A model generated the notes under the pieces. The model had not been told where the DNA came from. It searched no databases and saw only the letters and a list, made by a program, of their open reading frames with translations. From Chloroflexota bacterium (lineage in GTDB: Bacteria > Chloroflexota > Anaerolineae > Anaerolineales > UBA11579), in assembly GCA_018662365.1 (NCBI GenBank), contig JABJGH010000012.1, forward strand, positions 1-34,999: a stretch of DNA of 34,999 nucleotides, given 5' to 3'. Made by a program: the position numbers and the translations under genes. This document shows positions 15,964-23,055 of this stretch, piece after piece (position 1 is the first letter of the stretch; every line of letters starts with the position of its first letter).

Positions 15964-16521
15964 TTATTCTCTGGAAATATAAGATCCATCACGGGTGTCA
16001 ATTTTTAATTTATCCCCGACATTAATAAACCCTGGCACAGAAACTTCTAAGCCGGATTCTAATTTCACTTTCTTTAGTACTCCAGTAGCGGTATCCCCAC
16101 GGACGGCAGTCTCTGCTTGAACTACTTCTAATATAACAGTTAGGGGTAATTCGATATCAATTGTTTCCCCTTCATAGTAGGTAATCTTAATTTCCATTTC
16201 TTCTTTAAGATAGTTAACAGAATCGCCTAATGTAGAGGCAAGAATGCCGGGTTGTTCAAAAGTTTCGGTATCCATGAAGAAATATTCTTCCCCATTGTTG
16301 TATAGATATTGGGCGGTGTGATAGTCTAACCTCACATCCTCTACCTTTACACTCGAACTGAAGGTTTTCTCGACATTTGCACCAGTCCTAAGATTTATAG
16401 TTTTCACTCTAATAGTTGCCAAACCTCTTCCAGGTTTAGAGTGAGAATAGTCGAGAACTTTAAATAATTCTCCGTCATGTAAAAAGGTGACACCTTTGCG
16501 AAGGGCACTTGATTCGATCAT
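15964..16521 (-). CDS. efp: Translation elongation factor P with arginine at the loop tip
   Basis: A 185-residue EF-P of normal length; it relieves ribosome stalling at polyproline. Three beta-barrel domains: KOW-like 1-65, OB 66-130, and C-terminal 131-185 with the family's terminal GDxxxIDTRDGSYISR signature. The loop that contacts the peptidyl-transferase centre is SHSKPGRGLATIRVK, with Arg32 at the tip where E. coli has its modified lysine and Pseudomonas its rhamnosylated Arg32. No EarP, EpmA or EpmB gene is in the window. AGAGGAAG precedes the ATG. It appears to be the first gene of the minus-strand run with the cysteine-rich and HAD-DinB genes. Confidence 0.97.
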   Translation of the reverse strand: MIESSALRKGVTFLHDGELFKVLDYSHSKPGRGLATIRVKTINLRTGANVEKTFSSSVKVEDVRLDYHTAQYLYNNGEEYFFMDTETFEQPGILASTLGDSVNYLKEEMEIKITYYEGETIDIELPLTVILEVVQAETAVRGDTATGVLKKVKLESGLEVSVPGFINVGDKLKIDTRDGSYISRE

Positions 16522-16640
16522 TTTTCTTCCTCTTTGGTTATTTTTTGAAAATTATACCAGTAGGTATCCATTAACCTGAAAAATATACAAAAAATTTAGA
16601 TAATATTATTTCTGAAAAATAATGATAAACAAAGTCTCCA

Positions 16641-16670
16641 CTGACCTTCCGAATTTAGGTTTAATAGTAT
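16641..16670 (+). promoter_or_regulatory. Promoter just upstream of the DUF192 gene
   Basis: CTGACC (16641-16646), an 18-base spacer and TAGTAT (16665-16670). The predicted start near 16677 is only about three bases before the ATG at 16680, so the mRNA is leaderless or nearly so. Confidence 0.55.
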
Positions 16671-16679
16671 CATTACAAC

Positions 16680-17051
16680 ATGGTCAAAGTTCAAGTTGAA
16701 AATCTTACTCAAACACTGAAAAGTAAGCTCTCAGCAGAATATTGTGAGACATTTTTGTGTAAATTGCGCGGGCTGACATTTCGGCGAATATTACCTAATG
16801 ACAGAGGATTACTCCTTGTGGAAAAAATGGATGATCGAATGCTGACCGGCATTCATATGTTATTTGTATTTTTTAAATTGGGTATCGTATGGATTGACAA
16901 TGAAGGGATTGTCGTAGATGTTCGAGTGGCGAAGCCTTGGGTATCCTTTTTGCTCCCCAAAGAGGCTGCTCGATATGTGTTAGAGATCGTTCCGGAGAGA
17001 ATTTCGGAATTCAAGATTGGTGATAAGGTGAATTTTGAAGAAATTAATTAG
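16680..17051 (+). CDS. DUF192 family protein
   Basis: 123 residues of the DUF192/UPF0127 family: the KLRGLTFRR start, DRGLLLV (normally GMLFVF), the IHMLFVFFKLGIVWID segment (the equivalent of the MWMKNTxIPLD motif), VVDVRVAKPW and the AARYVLEIVP...GDKV ending. Members are small beta-barrel proteins, often exported, with no established biochemical role. Unlike exported members, this one has no signal peptide. It is translationally coupled to the downstream LysM/M23 gene, whose TTG start lies 17 bases inside it, which suggests a cell-envelope role. No ribosome-binding site precedes the ATG, in keeping with leaderless expression. Confidence 0.85.
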   Translation: MVKVQVENLTQTLKSKLSAEYCETFLCKLRGLTFRRILPNDRGLLLVEKMDDRMLTGIHMLFVFFKLGIVWIDNEGIVVDVRVAKPWVSFLLPKEAARYVLEIVPERISEFKIGDKVNFEEIN

Positions 17052-18426
17052 TAGTATTCTTATTTTGCTTAGCGTGTCCCTTTTTGTCGTGGGTGCTGGT
17101 TATGCCCAGGAGGGCGAACCAGATTGGCCTACATATTCTGTGCAGCCAGGGGATACGCTATATTCGATTTCCCAAAGATTTGGGATGACCTTGGATGAAT
17201 TGGTTCAAGCAAATGGGGTGGCCGACCCCAATTCTATTTCAGTGGGTTTTTCACTTGCGTTACCCGGCGTGGAGTGGGTGAGCGGGGCCCTGACAAATAC
17301 TACAATGCCTCTAGGTGAGACCTTGAGAAGTATCACCCGGAGATATCAGACCGAAGCCAATTTAATTGCTCGATTGAGTGGATTTGTTAGCCCCACCCAG
17401 TTGGCCGCTGGTTACCCAATAATGGTTCCAGATGGCGGGATTCAATATTGGGAGCTTGGCAGAATGGCTGTTGATTCCGGAACTTCTTTGTTAGAAATGG
17501 CGGTGTTGTCAGATAATAATCCCTGGGCGATTAAATCGATAAACCGACTCAGTGGTACATGGGATTCGATTCCAGGTGATATTTTGTTCCTGCCGGGGAC
17601 TAACGATCCGGGACCCGGGGCGTTTCCTTCCCCAATTTCTCAATTATCCTTTGATGGGAATAGTCTGGTACAGGGGAAAACAGCTGTTTTCAGGGTTGCG
17701 CTGAATGGGATGCCGATTGACCTATCAGGAAATTTACTTGGTCAAGAATTGCACTTTTTTGAAGATGACACTGGAGAATACATCGCCTTGCAGGGAATTC
17801 ATGTGATGATGACTCCGGGGCAGTACCCTCTTTCTATATCGGGAGAGAGCACGAATGGAGCAAAATTCAATTTCAATCAAATGGTTTTGCTTACCACTGG
17901 TGGTTATAATTTTGAAGAAATATCAGTGGATGAGTATTTGCTTGATCCCGAGCTCTCAGCAAGTGAGACGGCCTTCATCAATGAAATTGTTTCTAAAGTT
18001 ACCCCAGAAAAATATTGGCAGGGAAAATTTGTGCCGCCGTCCCCCTATGCGGGTTTATACAATTCTTATTTTGGGACCCGCCGTTCCTTCAATGGCTCAG
18101 CCTTCACTTATTACCATGGGGGCTTAGATTACCAGGGAGGTACAGGCGTACAAATATATGCGCCCGCAGCGGGAAGGGTAGTGTTTGCCGGACCACTCAC
18201 AATTAGAGGAAATGCAACACTTATTGACCATGGGCTTGGCGTGTTTTCGGGATATTGGCATCAGTCTGAAATACATGTAAATGTGGGGGATAGGGTTGAA
18301 CAAGGGCAAGTGATCGGCTTGGTGGGGAACACCGGACGCTCCTCTGGGGCACATTTGCATTGGGAAATTCTAGTTGGGAAAATTCAAGTGGAGCCATTGG
18401 ATTGGTTGGAGTTCGAATACCCCTAA
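17035..18426 (+). CDS. Exported LysM/M23 peptidoglycan hydrolase
   Basis: 463 residues. A signal peptide (1-24, hydrophobic core ILILLSVSLFVVGAG, cut near GYAQ) is followed by LysM domain 1 (33-77, YSVQPGDTLYSISQRFG), a degenerate LysM (about 85-132) and a third weak repeat (about 139-187), a beta-rich linker, and a C-terminal lysostaphin-type M23 endopeptidase. The zinc site is intact: His361 and Asp365 in HGGLD, and His440 and His442 in HLHWE. It should cleave peptide cross-links in the cell wall. The start is TTG (17035-17037), chosen because it gives the full signal peptide and follows AAGGTG at the right distance. It is coupled to DUF192. Confidence 0.93.
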   Translation: MKKLISSILILLSVSLFVVGAGYAQEGEPDWPTYSVQPGDTLYSISQRFGMTLDELVQANGVADPNSISVGFSLALPGVEWVSGALTNTTMPLGETLRSITRRYQTEANLIARLSGFVSPTQLAAGYPIMVPDGGIQYWELGRMAVDSGTSLLEMAVLSDNNPWAIKSINRLSGTWDSIPGDILFLPGTNDPGPGAFPSPISQLSFDGNSLVQGKTAVFRVALNGMPIDLSGNLLGQELHFFEDDTGEYIALQGIHVMMTPGQYPLSISGESTNGAKFNFNQMVLLTTGGYNFEEISVDEYLLDPELSASETAFINEIVSKVTPEKYWQGKFVPPSPYAGLYNSYFGTRRSFNGSAFTYYHGGLDYQGGTGVQIYAPAAGRVVFAGPLTIRGNATLIDHGLGVFSGYWHQSEIHVNVGDRVEQGQVIGLVGNTGRSSGAHLHWEILVGKIQVEPLDWLEFEYP

Positions 18427-18493
18427 TATTGAAAATAAAAACAGTTAAAATACCCTAAATTGAATCGAAAATTATGTAATTTATTCTAAAACC

Positions 18494-18521
18494 TTGAAGC
18501 CTGGCTGGGTTAGAGTATAAT
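18494..18521 (+). promoter_or_regulatory. Sigma-70 promoter overlapping the start of the 18.5 kb gene
   Basis: TTGAAG (18494-18499), a 16-base spacer and a perfect TATAAT (18516-18521). The predicted transcription start is near 18528, slightly past the GTG at 18525. Confidence 0.7.
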
Positions 18522-18524
18522 TAT

Positions 18525-20186
18525 GTGCCTGAAAAAATATTGGCAATAAAAATTAGGAGTAAGGATTGGAAATTAACTGATTTTCAATCTGATTTAAGTT
18601 GTATGGTATTAGCACCCATTTCACTAAACGAAGATTATTGGGAAACTTTTGAACTAAATGATGAGGATATCGAAATTCTTTATAATCATCTTTTGGAAAA
18701 AGAAACGCCCCTTTCCACAGATGAATTAGTTTCAATTTTAGTTGAGAATCGACTAGAACGTGAACAACAATCTGCAGAAGATAAAAAGGCGGGGGATGTT
18801 AAAAGCTATCTTCCCGAGGATAGTTACACAGTTGGAGAGAAAATAGTATTTTCCTCTCTTGATTGGGAAACTGGCAAAGTCATCAATATCCGCCAGGGCA
18901 ATACGGCCCTAGATGCACCCTTCAAGGTTATTGAAGTTGAATTTGAAGGCGGACAAAAGCGTGAGTTTGCCGCAGAACTATCTGATCATAAATTAAATAT
19001 TCCATTGGAAATTGACGAAGATGATCCCCTGTTAAATCCGTCAGCAATTGCCAGTGTTCACGGCGATTATATTATTGATCGGGTGGCTGATTCATTTTCA
19101 CAAAACGAAGATTTTGTGTTTATTGCTGGCCGATGGTTCCCCCGACCCCTCTTATTGGATGTTTCTGCTGGCATCTTGAATTTAGCTGATGCGGTATTGG
19201 ACATGTCTGAAGGCGGGCCATTGCCCACTGCTGAATTGCTGAAACAGGTGGATATGCCTAGCGGTGATAATGAGAAATTGGCTGAATTTTCGTTGGATCT
19301 TGCATTGCAGGAAGATGAGCGATTTGATGAAGTTGGTACCTCTGGTGAAGTGAGTTGGTTCCTTAAACGTCAAGAACCGAAAGATGTGCTGGAAACTCCA
19401 ATTTTCTTAAAATATAAACCTATTGAATATGATAACTCCGTGTTGACGGACGAAATGCGATCAATGGTACATCGATTACAGGATGAACTTTCCCCACGGG
19501 AAGATATTGAGGAAGATGTCAATAAATACGAGACCAATCTATTGTTTCCTCATTGGCGAGCGGGCACTTTACCGCTTACACCAAACTTATCCAAACTTTT
19601 TCCATCGGCATATATTTCCCCGAGAGTTCGTTTCATATTGGTGGACGGTGATACAGGAGAAAAATTCCCTGGTTGGGTTGTAAGATTGGAAGGGTATGTC
19701 TACGGATTAAAAGACTGGTATACCTCCCGAGGTGTAATGCCGGGAAGCATTATCCGCTTACGAGAGGGGGAAAACCTTGGTGAGGTGATCGTTGAAGTTG
19801 ATTCTCACCGATCCGCAAAAGAATGGGTGCGAACTGCACTGGTTGGCGCAGATGGTGGGGTGGTTTATGCGATGCTTAAACAAACTGTGCGAACAGCTTT
19901 CGATGATTGGATGATGATCGCCATACCTGCAGATACAGCTTCATTGGATGAAGCCTGGGAAAAATCTTCAGCGAATCCCCCCGCATTTGAGCAAGTAGTT
20001 GTAAACACACTCAGAGAATTAGCAAAATTGAACCCCCAAGGGCATGTGCACGCTGCAGAGCTATATTCTGCAGTAAACCTGGTATTTCGATGCCCACCTG
20101 AACCCCTTTTGGCTTTATTGGCGTCCAGATCATGGTTCAAGCATTTGGGTGATCTTCATTATCGTTTTGAAGAAACAGAAGTATAA
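18525..20186 (+). CDS. Unrecognised multidomain protein with probable nucleic-acid-binding folds
   Basis: 553 residues; I do not recognise the family. Segments seen: an acidic N-terminal helical part (about 30-80, EDIEILYNHLL then LSTDELVSILVENRL) that resembles a small helix-turn-helix; a beta-rich SH3-like stretch (about 95-155, VGEKIVFSSLDWETGKVI to EFEGGQKREFAAEL); a winged-helix-like stretch (about 180-290, ending in GEVSWFLKR); a beta-barrel-like block (about 340-440) with GYVYGLKDWYTSRGVMPGSI and IIRLREGENLGEV; and a C-terminal helical domain (about 480-550, HVHAAELYSAVNLVFR and SRSWFKHLGDLHYRFEE) that again looks like a winged helix. No catalytic motif stands out. The GTG start is uncertain because the promoter -10 ends only 3 bases upstream; a TTG at 18540 or ATG at 18603 are alternatives. 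It pairs with the gene at 20212. Confidence 0.7.
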   Translation: MPEKILAIKIRSKDWKLTDFQSDLSCMVLAPISLNEDYWETFELNDEDIEILYNHLLEKETPLSTDELVSILVENRLEREQQSAEDKKAGDVKSYLPEDSYTVGEKIVFSSLDWETGKVINIRQGNTALDAPFKVIEVEFEGGQKREFAAELSDHKLNIPLEIDEDDPLLNPSAIASVHGDYIIDRVADSFSQNEDFVFIAGRWFPRPLLLDVSAGILNLADAVLDMSEGGPLPTAELLKQVDMPSGDNEKLAEFSLDLALQEDERFDEVGTSGEVSWFLKRQEPKDVLETPIFLKYKPIEYDNSVLTDEMRSMVHRLQDELSPREDIEEDVNKYETNLLFPHWRAGTLPLTPNLSKLFPSAYISPRVRFILVDGDTGEKFPGWVVRLEGYVYGLKDWYTSRGVMPGSIIRLREGENLGEVIVEVDSHRSAKEWVRTALVGADGGVVYAMLKQTVRTAFDDWMMIAIPADTASLDEAWEKSSANPPAFEQVVVNTLRELAKLNPQGHVHAAELYSAVNLVFRCPPEPLLALLASRSWFKHLGDLHYRFEETEV

Positions 20187-20211
20187 ATATTAAATTTTAA
20201 GGAGAATTTCG

Positions 20212-20646
20212 GTGGTTGAGAAGCGTCTTAGTTTGGTAAAGCCAACATTAGAGACCCCATTTCATATAGATTTTAACTGGTGGAGTCAACACGACAGAGA
20301 ATGGCGTGTGCATTTACGCAGCCTGCTTTCATCCGAAGACTTGGAACGCTTTGCGGATATCATCGATGGGGATGTTCTTTTAGATTGGATAGATCCAGAA
20401 ACAGCAGAAGTTCAACAGGTAGACGGACTTCAACATGTTGTCATTACTCATACGGCTCAAGGTGAGAGTTTCTTGGAGAAACATACCGCGATCGTAGAGG
20501 CAATCTTTAGGATTTTGCTCAAAAACGGAAATAGCCCCATGACGCCAGCAGAACTGGGGGAAATATTGGAAAGAGATCCAAAACCAATTCTGAGAACCTT
20601 GTCTGGTGCGAGGGTATATCGGGGAATTCGGCCGATCTTAGAATAA
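20212..20646 (+). CDS. Unrecognised small winged-helix-like protein
   Basis: 144 residues; family not recognised. The first half is rich in tryptophan and charge (FHIDFNWWSQHDREWRVHLRSLL, then a DGDVLLDWIDPETAEV segment). The second half has a helix-turn-helix pattern (AIVEAIFRILLKNGN, MTPAELGEILERDPKPILRTL) closing with a short beta wing (RVYRGIRPIL), so it probably binds nucleic acid or another winged-helix protein. The start is GTG with AAGGAG 7 bases upstream. It lies 25 bases downstream of the 553-residue gene, in what looks like one operon, which suggests the two proteins act together. No enzyme motif is present. Confidence 0.75.
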   Translation: MVEKRLSLVKPTLETPFHIDFNWWSQHDREWRVHLRSLLSSEDLERFADIIDGDVLLDWIDPETAEVQQVDGLQHVVITHTAQGESFLEKHTAIVEAIFRILLKNGNSPMTPAELGEILERDPKPILRTLSGARVYRGIRPILE

Positions 20647-20697
20647 GGCAGTATAGAAAAAAAGAACTGTATTGGTTGTATATGTTGGATTTATTGA

Positions 20698-20726
20698 GGA
20701 CTACTCCAAGAGATTTTGAGTAGTCC
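20698..20726 (+). terminator. Hairpin after the two-gene module
   Basis: A 9-bp perfect stem (GGACTACTC 20698-20706 with GAGTAGTCC 20718-20726), followed by ATTGGTTTT rather than a clean T-run, so it is a weak intrinsic terminator or another RNA hairpin. Confidence 0.55.
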
Positions 20727-20741
20727 ATTGGTTTTAAGATG

Positions 20742-20822
20742 CTAATAACCCGAAATCTCTCACCGGGGTTTTAGATGGGGGGAAATATTATTTTACCTAT
20801 TAGTCGCTTTCCCGGTTATTAG
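20742..20822. repeat. Long-range inverted repeat in a non-coding gap
   Basis: CTAATAACC (20742-20750) and GGTTATTAG (20814-20822) are perfect complements around a 63-base loop containing two G-rich patches. The gap from 20647 to 20995 holds no gene; this repeat, the hairpin before it and the promoter after it are all that I see. Confidence 0.45.
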
Positions 20823-20895
20823 ATTTAGAATTCAGTCCATTATTTTGTCTACATCTTTGTTTTTAAAACATCTCCCGTTATCAGTTTTATTGAAG

Positions 20896-20923
20896 TTGCT
20901 GTCGTGGCGAGAGGAGCTATACT
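20896..20923 (+). promoter_or_regulatory. Promoter of the GT87-like membrane protein gene
   Basis: TTGCTG (20896-20901), a 16-base spacer and TATACT (20918-20923), overlapped by a TATAAT at 20923-20928. The predicted start near 20930 leaves about 65 bases to the ATG at 20996. Confidence 0.55.
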
Positions 20924-20995
20924 ATAATTGAACAAATTAATAATTAATAAGATTGAATCTTGTCAAATTTCTAAAATTTAAGGATTAGTATCTTT

Positions 20996-21850
20996 ATGAC
21001 CAGGAAACTGTGGGTTCGCAGGTTGATTTTAGCGATATTAATCGGGCTCTTTCTTATAATGCTTTGGGTTGGAAGCAAATATGTACCGCCAGCAATTGAT
21101 TGGTCGACTACGTATCGACCTGCAATCATTCGGATAATTTCTGGAGAAGGATTATTCGAATCAAATGGGGAGCCGACCAACTATAATTATCCCCCTTGGG
21201 CGATTATTCCGTTAATACCGTTGGCATTGCTTCCTGAAGAAGTGGGACGTGTTGCGCTAATATTTTTGAGCATCCTTGCTTTCCTCTACACGGCTAAAAA
21301 ACTTGGAGGCACCGTAATTTCTATAGCATTACTGTTGCTATCCCCTCCAGTTATTCATGGCCTTCTAAATGGCAATATAGATTGGCTGGTTACACTTGGT
21401 TTTGTACTTCCCCCACAGATTGGGCTATTTTTTGTTCTTCTTAAGCCCCAAATTGGAGTAGCCCTGGCGATTTATTGGTTAGTTGATACATGGAAATTTC
21501 AGGGATTAAAGGCTGCGATCAAGGTGTTCAGCCCGTTCGCAATCGTCTTTTTGATTTCCATTGCGGTGTGGGGGTTTTGGCCATTGAGTTTCACCCCTGC
21601 GTTAGATTTTTGGTGGAACGCAAGTTTCTGGCCATACTCAATTCCTTTTGGGATCGTTTTTTTGTACCTGGCCATTCAAAGACGACAAAAAGAGTTTTCT
21701 TTTGCTGCCTCACCACTTCTGTCACCTTATATACTTTTTCACTCGTGGGTTGGGGCTTTACTGGCGTTGATTACAAAACCTAAAGCAATGATTATTGCAT
21801 TTGTCAGTCTTTGGAGTTTGATAATTTTTCGATTACTGTCTGCAAAGTAA
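20996..21850 (+). CDS. Polytopic membrane protein, GT87/DUF2029-like
   Basis: 284 residues with about eight hydrophobic segments. The early DWSTTYRPAIIRIISGEGLF and NYNYPPWAII stretch resembles the first periplasmic loop of DUF2029/GT-C glycosyltransferases (the Asp, then a Y-P motif), and NGNIDWLVTLG followed by VLLKPQIGVALAIYWL resembles the conserved membrane motif of that group. If so, it would move sugars from a polyprenyl phosphate donor at the outer face of the membrane. It is shorter than typical members (about 400 residues), so it may be a reduced or different protein. It stands alone between two non-coding gaps. AAGGA lies about 12 bases before the ATG. Confidence 0.55.
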   Translation: MTRKLWVRRLILAILIGLFLIMLWVGSKYVPPAIDWSTTYRPAIIRIISGEGLFESNGEPTNYNYPPWAIIPLIPLALLPEEVGRVALIFLSILAFLYTAKKLGGTVISIALLLLSPPVIHGLLNGNIDWLVTLGFVLPPQIGLFFVLLKPQIGVALAIYWLVDTWKFQGLKAAIKVFSPFAIVFLISIAVWGFWPLSFTPALDFWWNASFWPYSIPFGIVFLYLAIQRRQKEFSFAASPLLSPYILFHSWVGALLALITKPKAMIIAFVSLWSLIIFRLLSAK

Positions 21851-22100
21851 ATGAATTTGCCCACTTTCATTTAACCTTCGCCAGCTAGGCAGAAGACTAT
21901 TGTGGAGGTTTCACTGTTGAAGAGGAGTTCGCCAAAGGGTTCGGAGTCTTTGGCTCGCACAATCTAAACTGTGTCAACTTCTCATTCTAAATGGTACCGA
22001 TAACTACATCAAAGTATTTTTTCGTCCTTAAATCTCATATTCAATCCACTAGTTGAACTACAATTTTCCCTAAAGCATACCCAAAATTGCGACCAAAGAG
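21851..22100. other. Non-coding gap with a possible decayed coding remnant
   Basis: No gene of full length. A short hairpin (AAATGAA 21849-21855 with TTCATTT 21866-21872) follows the membrane-protein gene. At about 21875-21967 two overlapping frames of about 30 codons stay open (one ending KGSESLARTI, the other GFGVFGSHNLNCVNF), with no start codon or ribosome-binding site. The base composition there is less AT-rich than the flanks, so this may be the decayed end of a mobile element or old gene. That reading is a guess. Confidence 0.3.
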
Positions 22101-22106
22101 TATAAT
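22101..22106 (+). promoter_or_regulatory. -10 box of the tRNA-Arg gene
   Basis: A perfect TATAAT. The predicted start near 22113 is 5 bases before the mature tRNA. No convincing -35 is visible. Confidence 0.55.
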
Positions 22107-22117
22107 TGCTGAGTTAT

Positions 22118-22190
22118 GCCTCCGTAGCTCAACGGATAGAGCAACGGCCTTCTAAGCCGCAGGTTGTGGGTTCGATTCCTACCGGGGGCG
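22118..22190 (+). tRNA. tRNA-Arg, anticodon TCT
   Basis: The cloverleaf folds by eye: acceptor GCCTCCG with CGGGGGC, D stem GCTC/GAGC, anticodon loop CTTCTAA with TCT at 34-36, variable loop AGGTT, T stem GTGGG/CCTAC with loop TTCGATT, and G73. The anticodon stem has one A-C mismatch at its base (27-43). No CCA is encoded. It should read AGA/AGG codons. A hairpin lies 11 bases downstream. Confidence 0.95.
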
Positions 22191-22201
22191 CTAAAATGAT
22201 A

Positions 22202-22233
22202 AAAACCAATCCATGAAAATATGGTTGGGTTTT
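22202..22233 (+). terminator. Hairpin terminator after tRNA-Arg
   Basis: A 13-position stem (22202-22214 with 22221-22233) with two mismatches, a 6-base loop, and a TTTT end. It is A/T at the base and G/C in the middle. Confidence 0.6.
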
Positions 22234-22304
22234 GTCAAGTAAATAGTACTATTCTAACTTTATCTCGATTTAAAATGATAAAAGGGGAAAAAAGGAGAAA
22301 CAAC

Positions 22305-22799
22305 ATGCACGAAAAAAGTATTGAATTGCTTAATAAAGCAATATCTGACGAATTATATGCTGTTCACCAATATATGTATTTTCATTTTCATTGCGAAGAT
22401 CAGGATTATGAATTTCTTTCCGGGTTATTTATCAAGACTGCAATTGAAGAAATGGGACATATCGAATTATGTGCAGAGCGTGTACTTTTCTTGGGTGGTG
22501 AGGTTGAAATGATTGCAGCAATGGAAGTACAAAAAATCCATGATGTGAAAGAAATGCTGAAACTATCCCGCCAGATGGAGGAAGACAGCGCAAAAGATTA
22601 TAATAAATGGGCAAATGAATCTTCTGCAAACTCTGATGCTGCCACTAGAAAAGTGTTTGAGGGGTTGGTTGATGATGAAGAACGCCATTTTGACCAATAT
22701 GATACAGAGATGGTGAATATTGAGAAATTTGGTGAGCGATACCTAGCTCTTCAATCGATTGAAGGAAGTAGAATCAGAGCTTCTGGACCTACCGAATAA
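22305..22799 (+). CDS. Bacterioferritin-like iron storage protein
   Basis: 164 residues, a four-helix ferritin-like protein. The diiron ferroxidase residues are visible: Glu in ISDELYAVHQY (Glu16), Glu49-Glu50 and His53 in IEEMGHIELCAERVLFLGG, and Glu and His in VDDEERHFDQY. The EEMGH segment carries a methionine where E. coli bacterioferritin has its heme-ligand Met52, so heme binding is plausible. It would take up Fe(II), oxidise it and store it as mineral. The start at 22305 is chosen for its AAAGGAG at 6-9 bases; the same frame is open upstream but lacks family similarity. A strong terminator follows. The gene lies near tpx, which suggests an oxidative-stress theme. Confidence 0.88.
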   Translation: MHEKSIELLNKAISDELYAVHQYMYFHFHCEDQDYEFLSGLFIKTAIEEMGHIELCAERVLFLGGEVEMIAAMEVQKIHDVKEMLKLSRQMEEDSAKDYNKWANESSANSDAATRKVFEGLVDDEERHFDQYDTEMVNIEKFGERYLALQSIEGSRIRASGPTE

Positions 22800-22831
22800 A
22801 AAAAATACTTGTAGGTACTACGATATTATTC

Positions 22832-22863
22832 AAAACCAGTCAGATTTGTTCTGACTGGTTTTT
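22832..22863 (+). terminator. Intrinsic terminator after the bacterioferritin gene
   Basis: A 13-bp perfect stem (AAAACCAGTCAGA 22832-22844 with its complement 22850-22862), a 5-base loop and TTTTT. Confidence 0.95.
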
Positions 22864-23055
22864 GCAACTATTATTAAGTGATATATGCCAATACTCTTTA
22901 TATTTGAAATAGGTATAATCCGTCATTTCTTACCTTATGTTAAGAAAAAGAAGATAATATGGGTATGAAATAAAAAATTATTATGTGGAAAAAATTTATC
23001 TTATCAAATAATGAAATGGTGAGAGAAATTTAGACGCATTATTTAGGAGCGATAA

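Noticed and set aside
22221-22304. Longer N-terminus for the bacterioferritin-like protein
   Set aside because: It overlaps the hairpin after the tRNA and lacks a ribosome-binding site; the ATG at 22305 has AAAGGAG and gives the family start.
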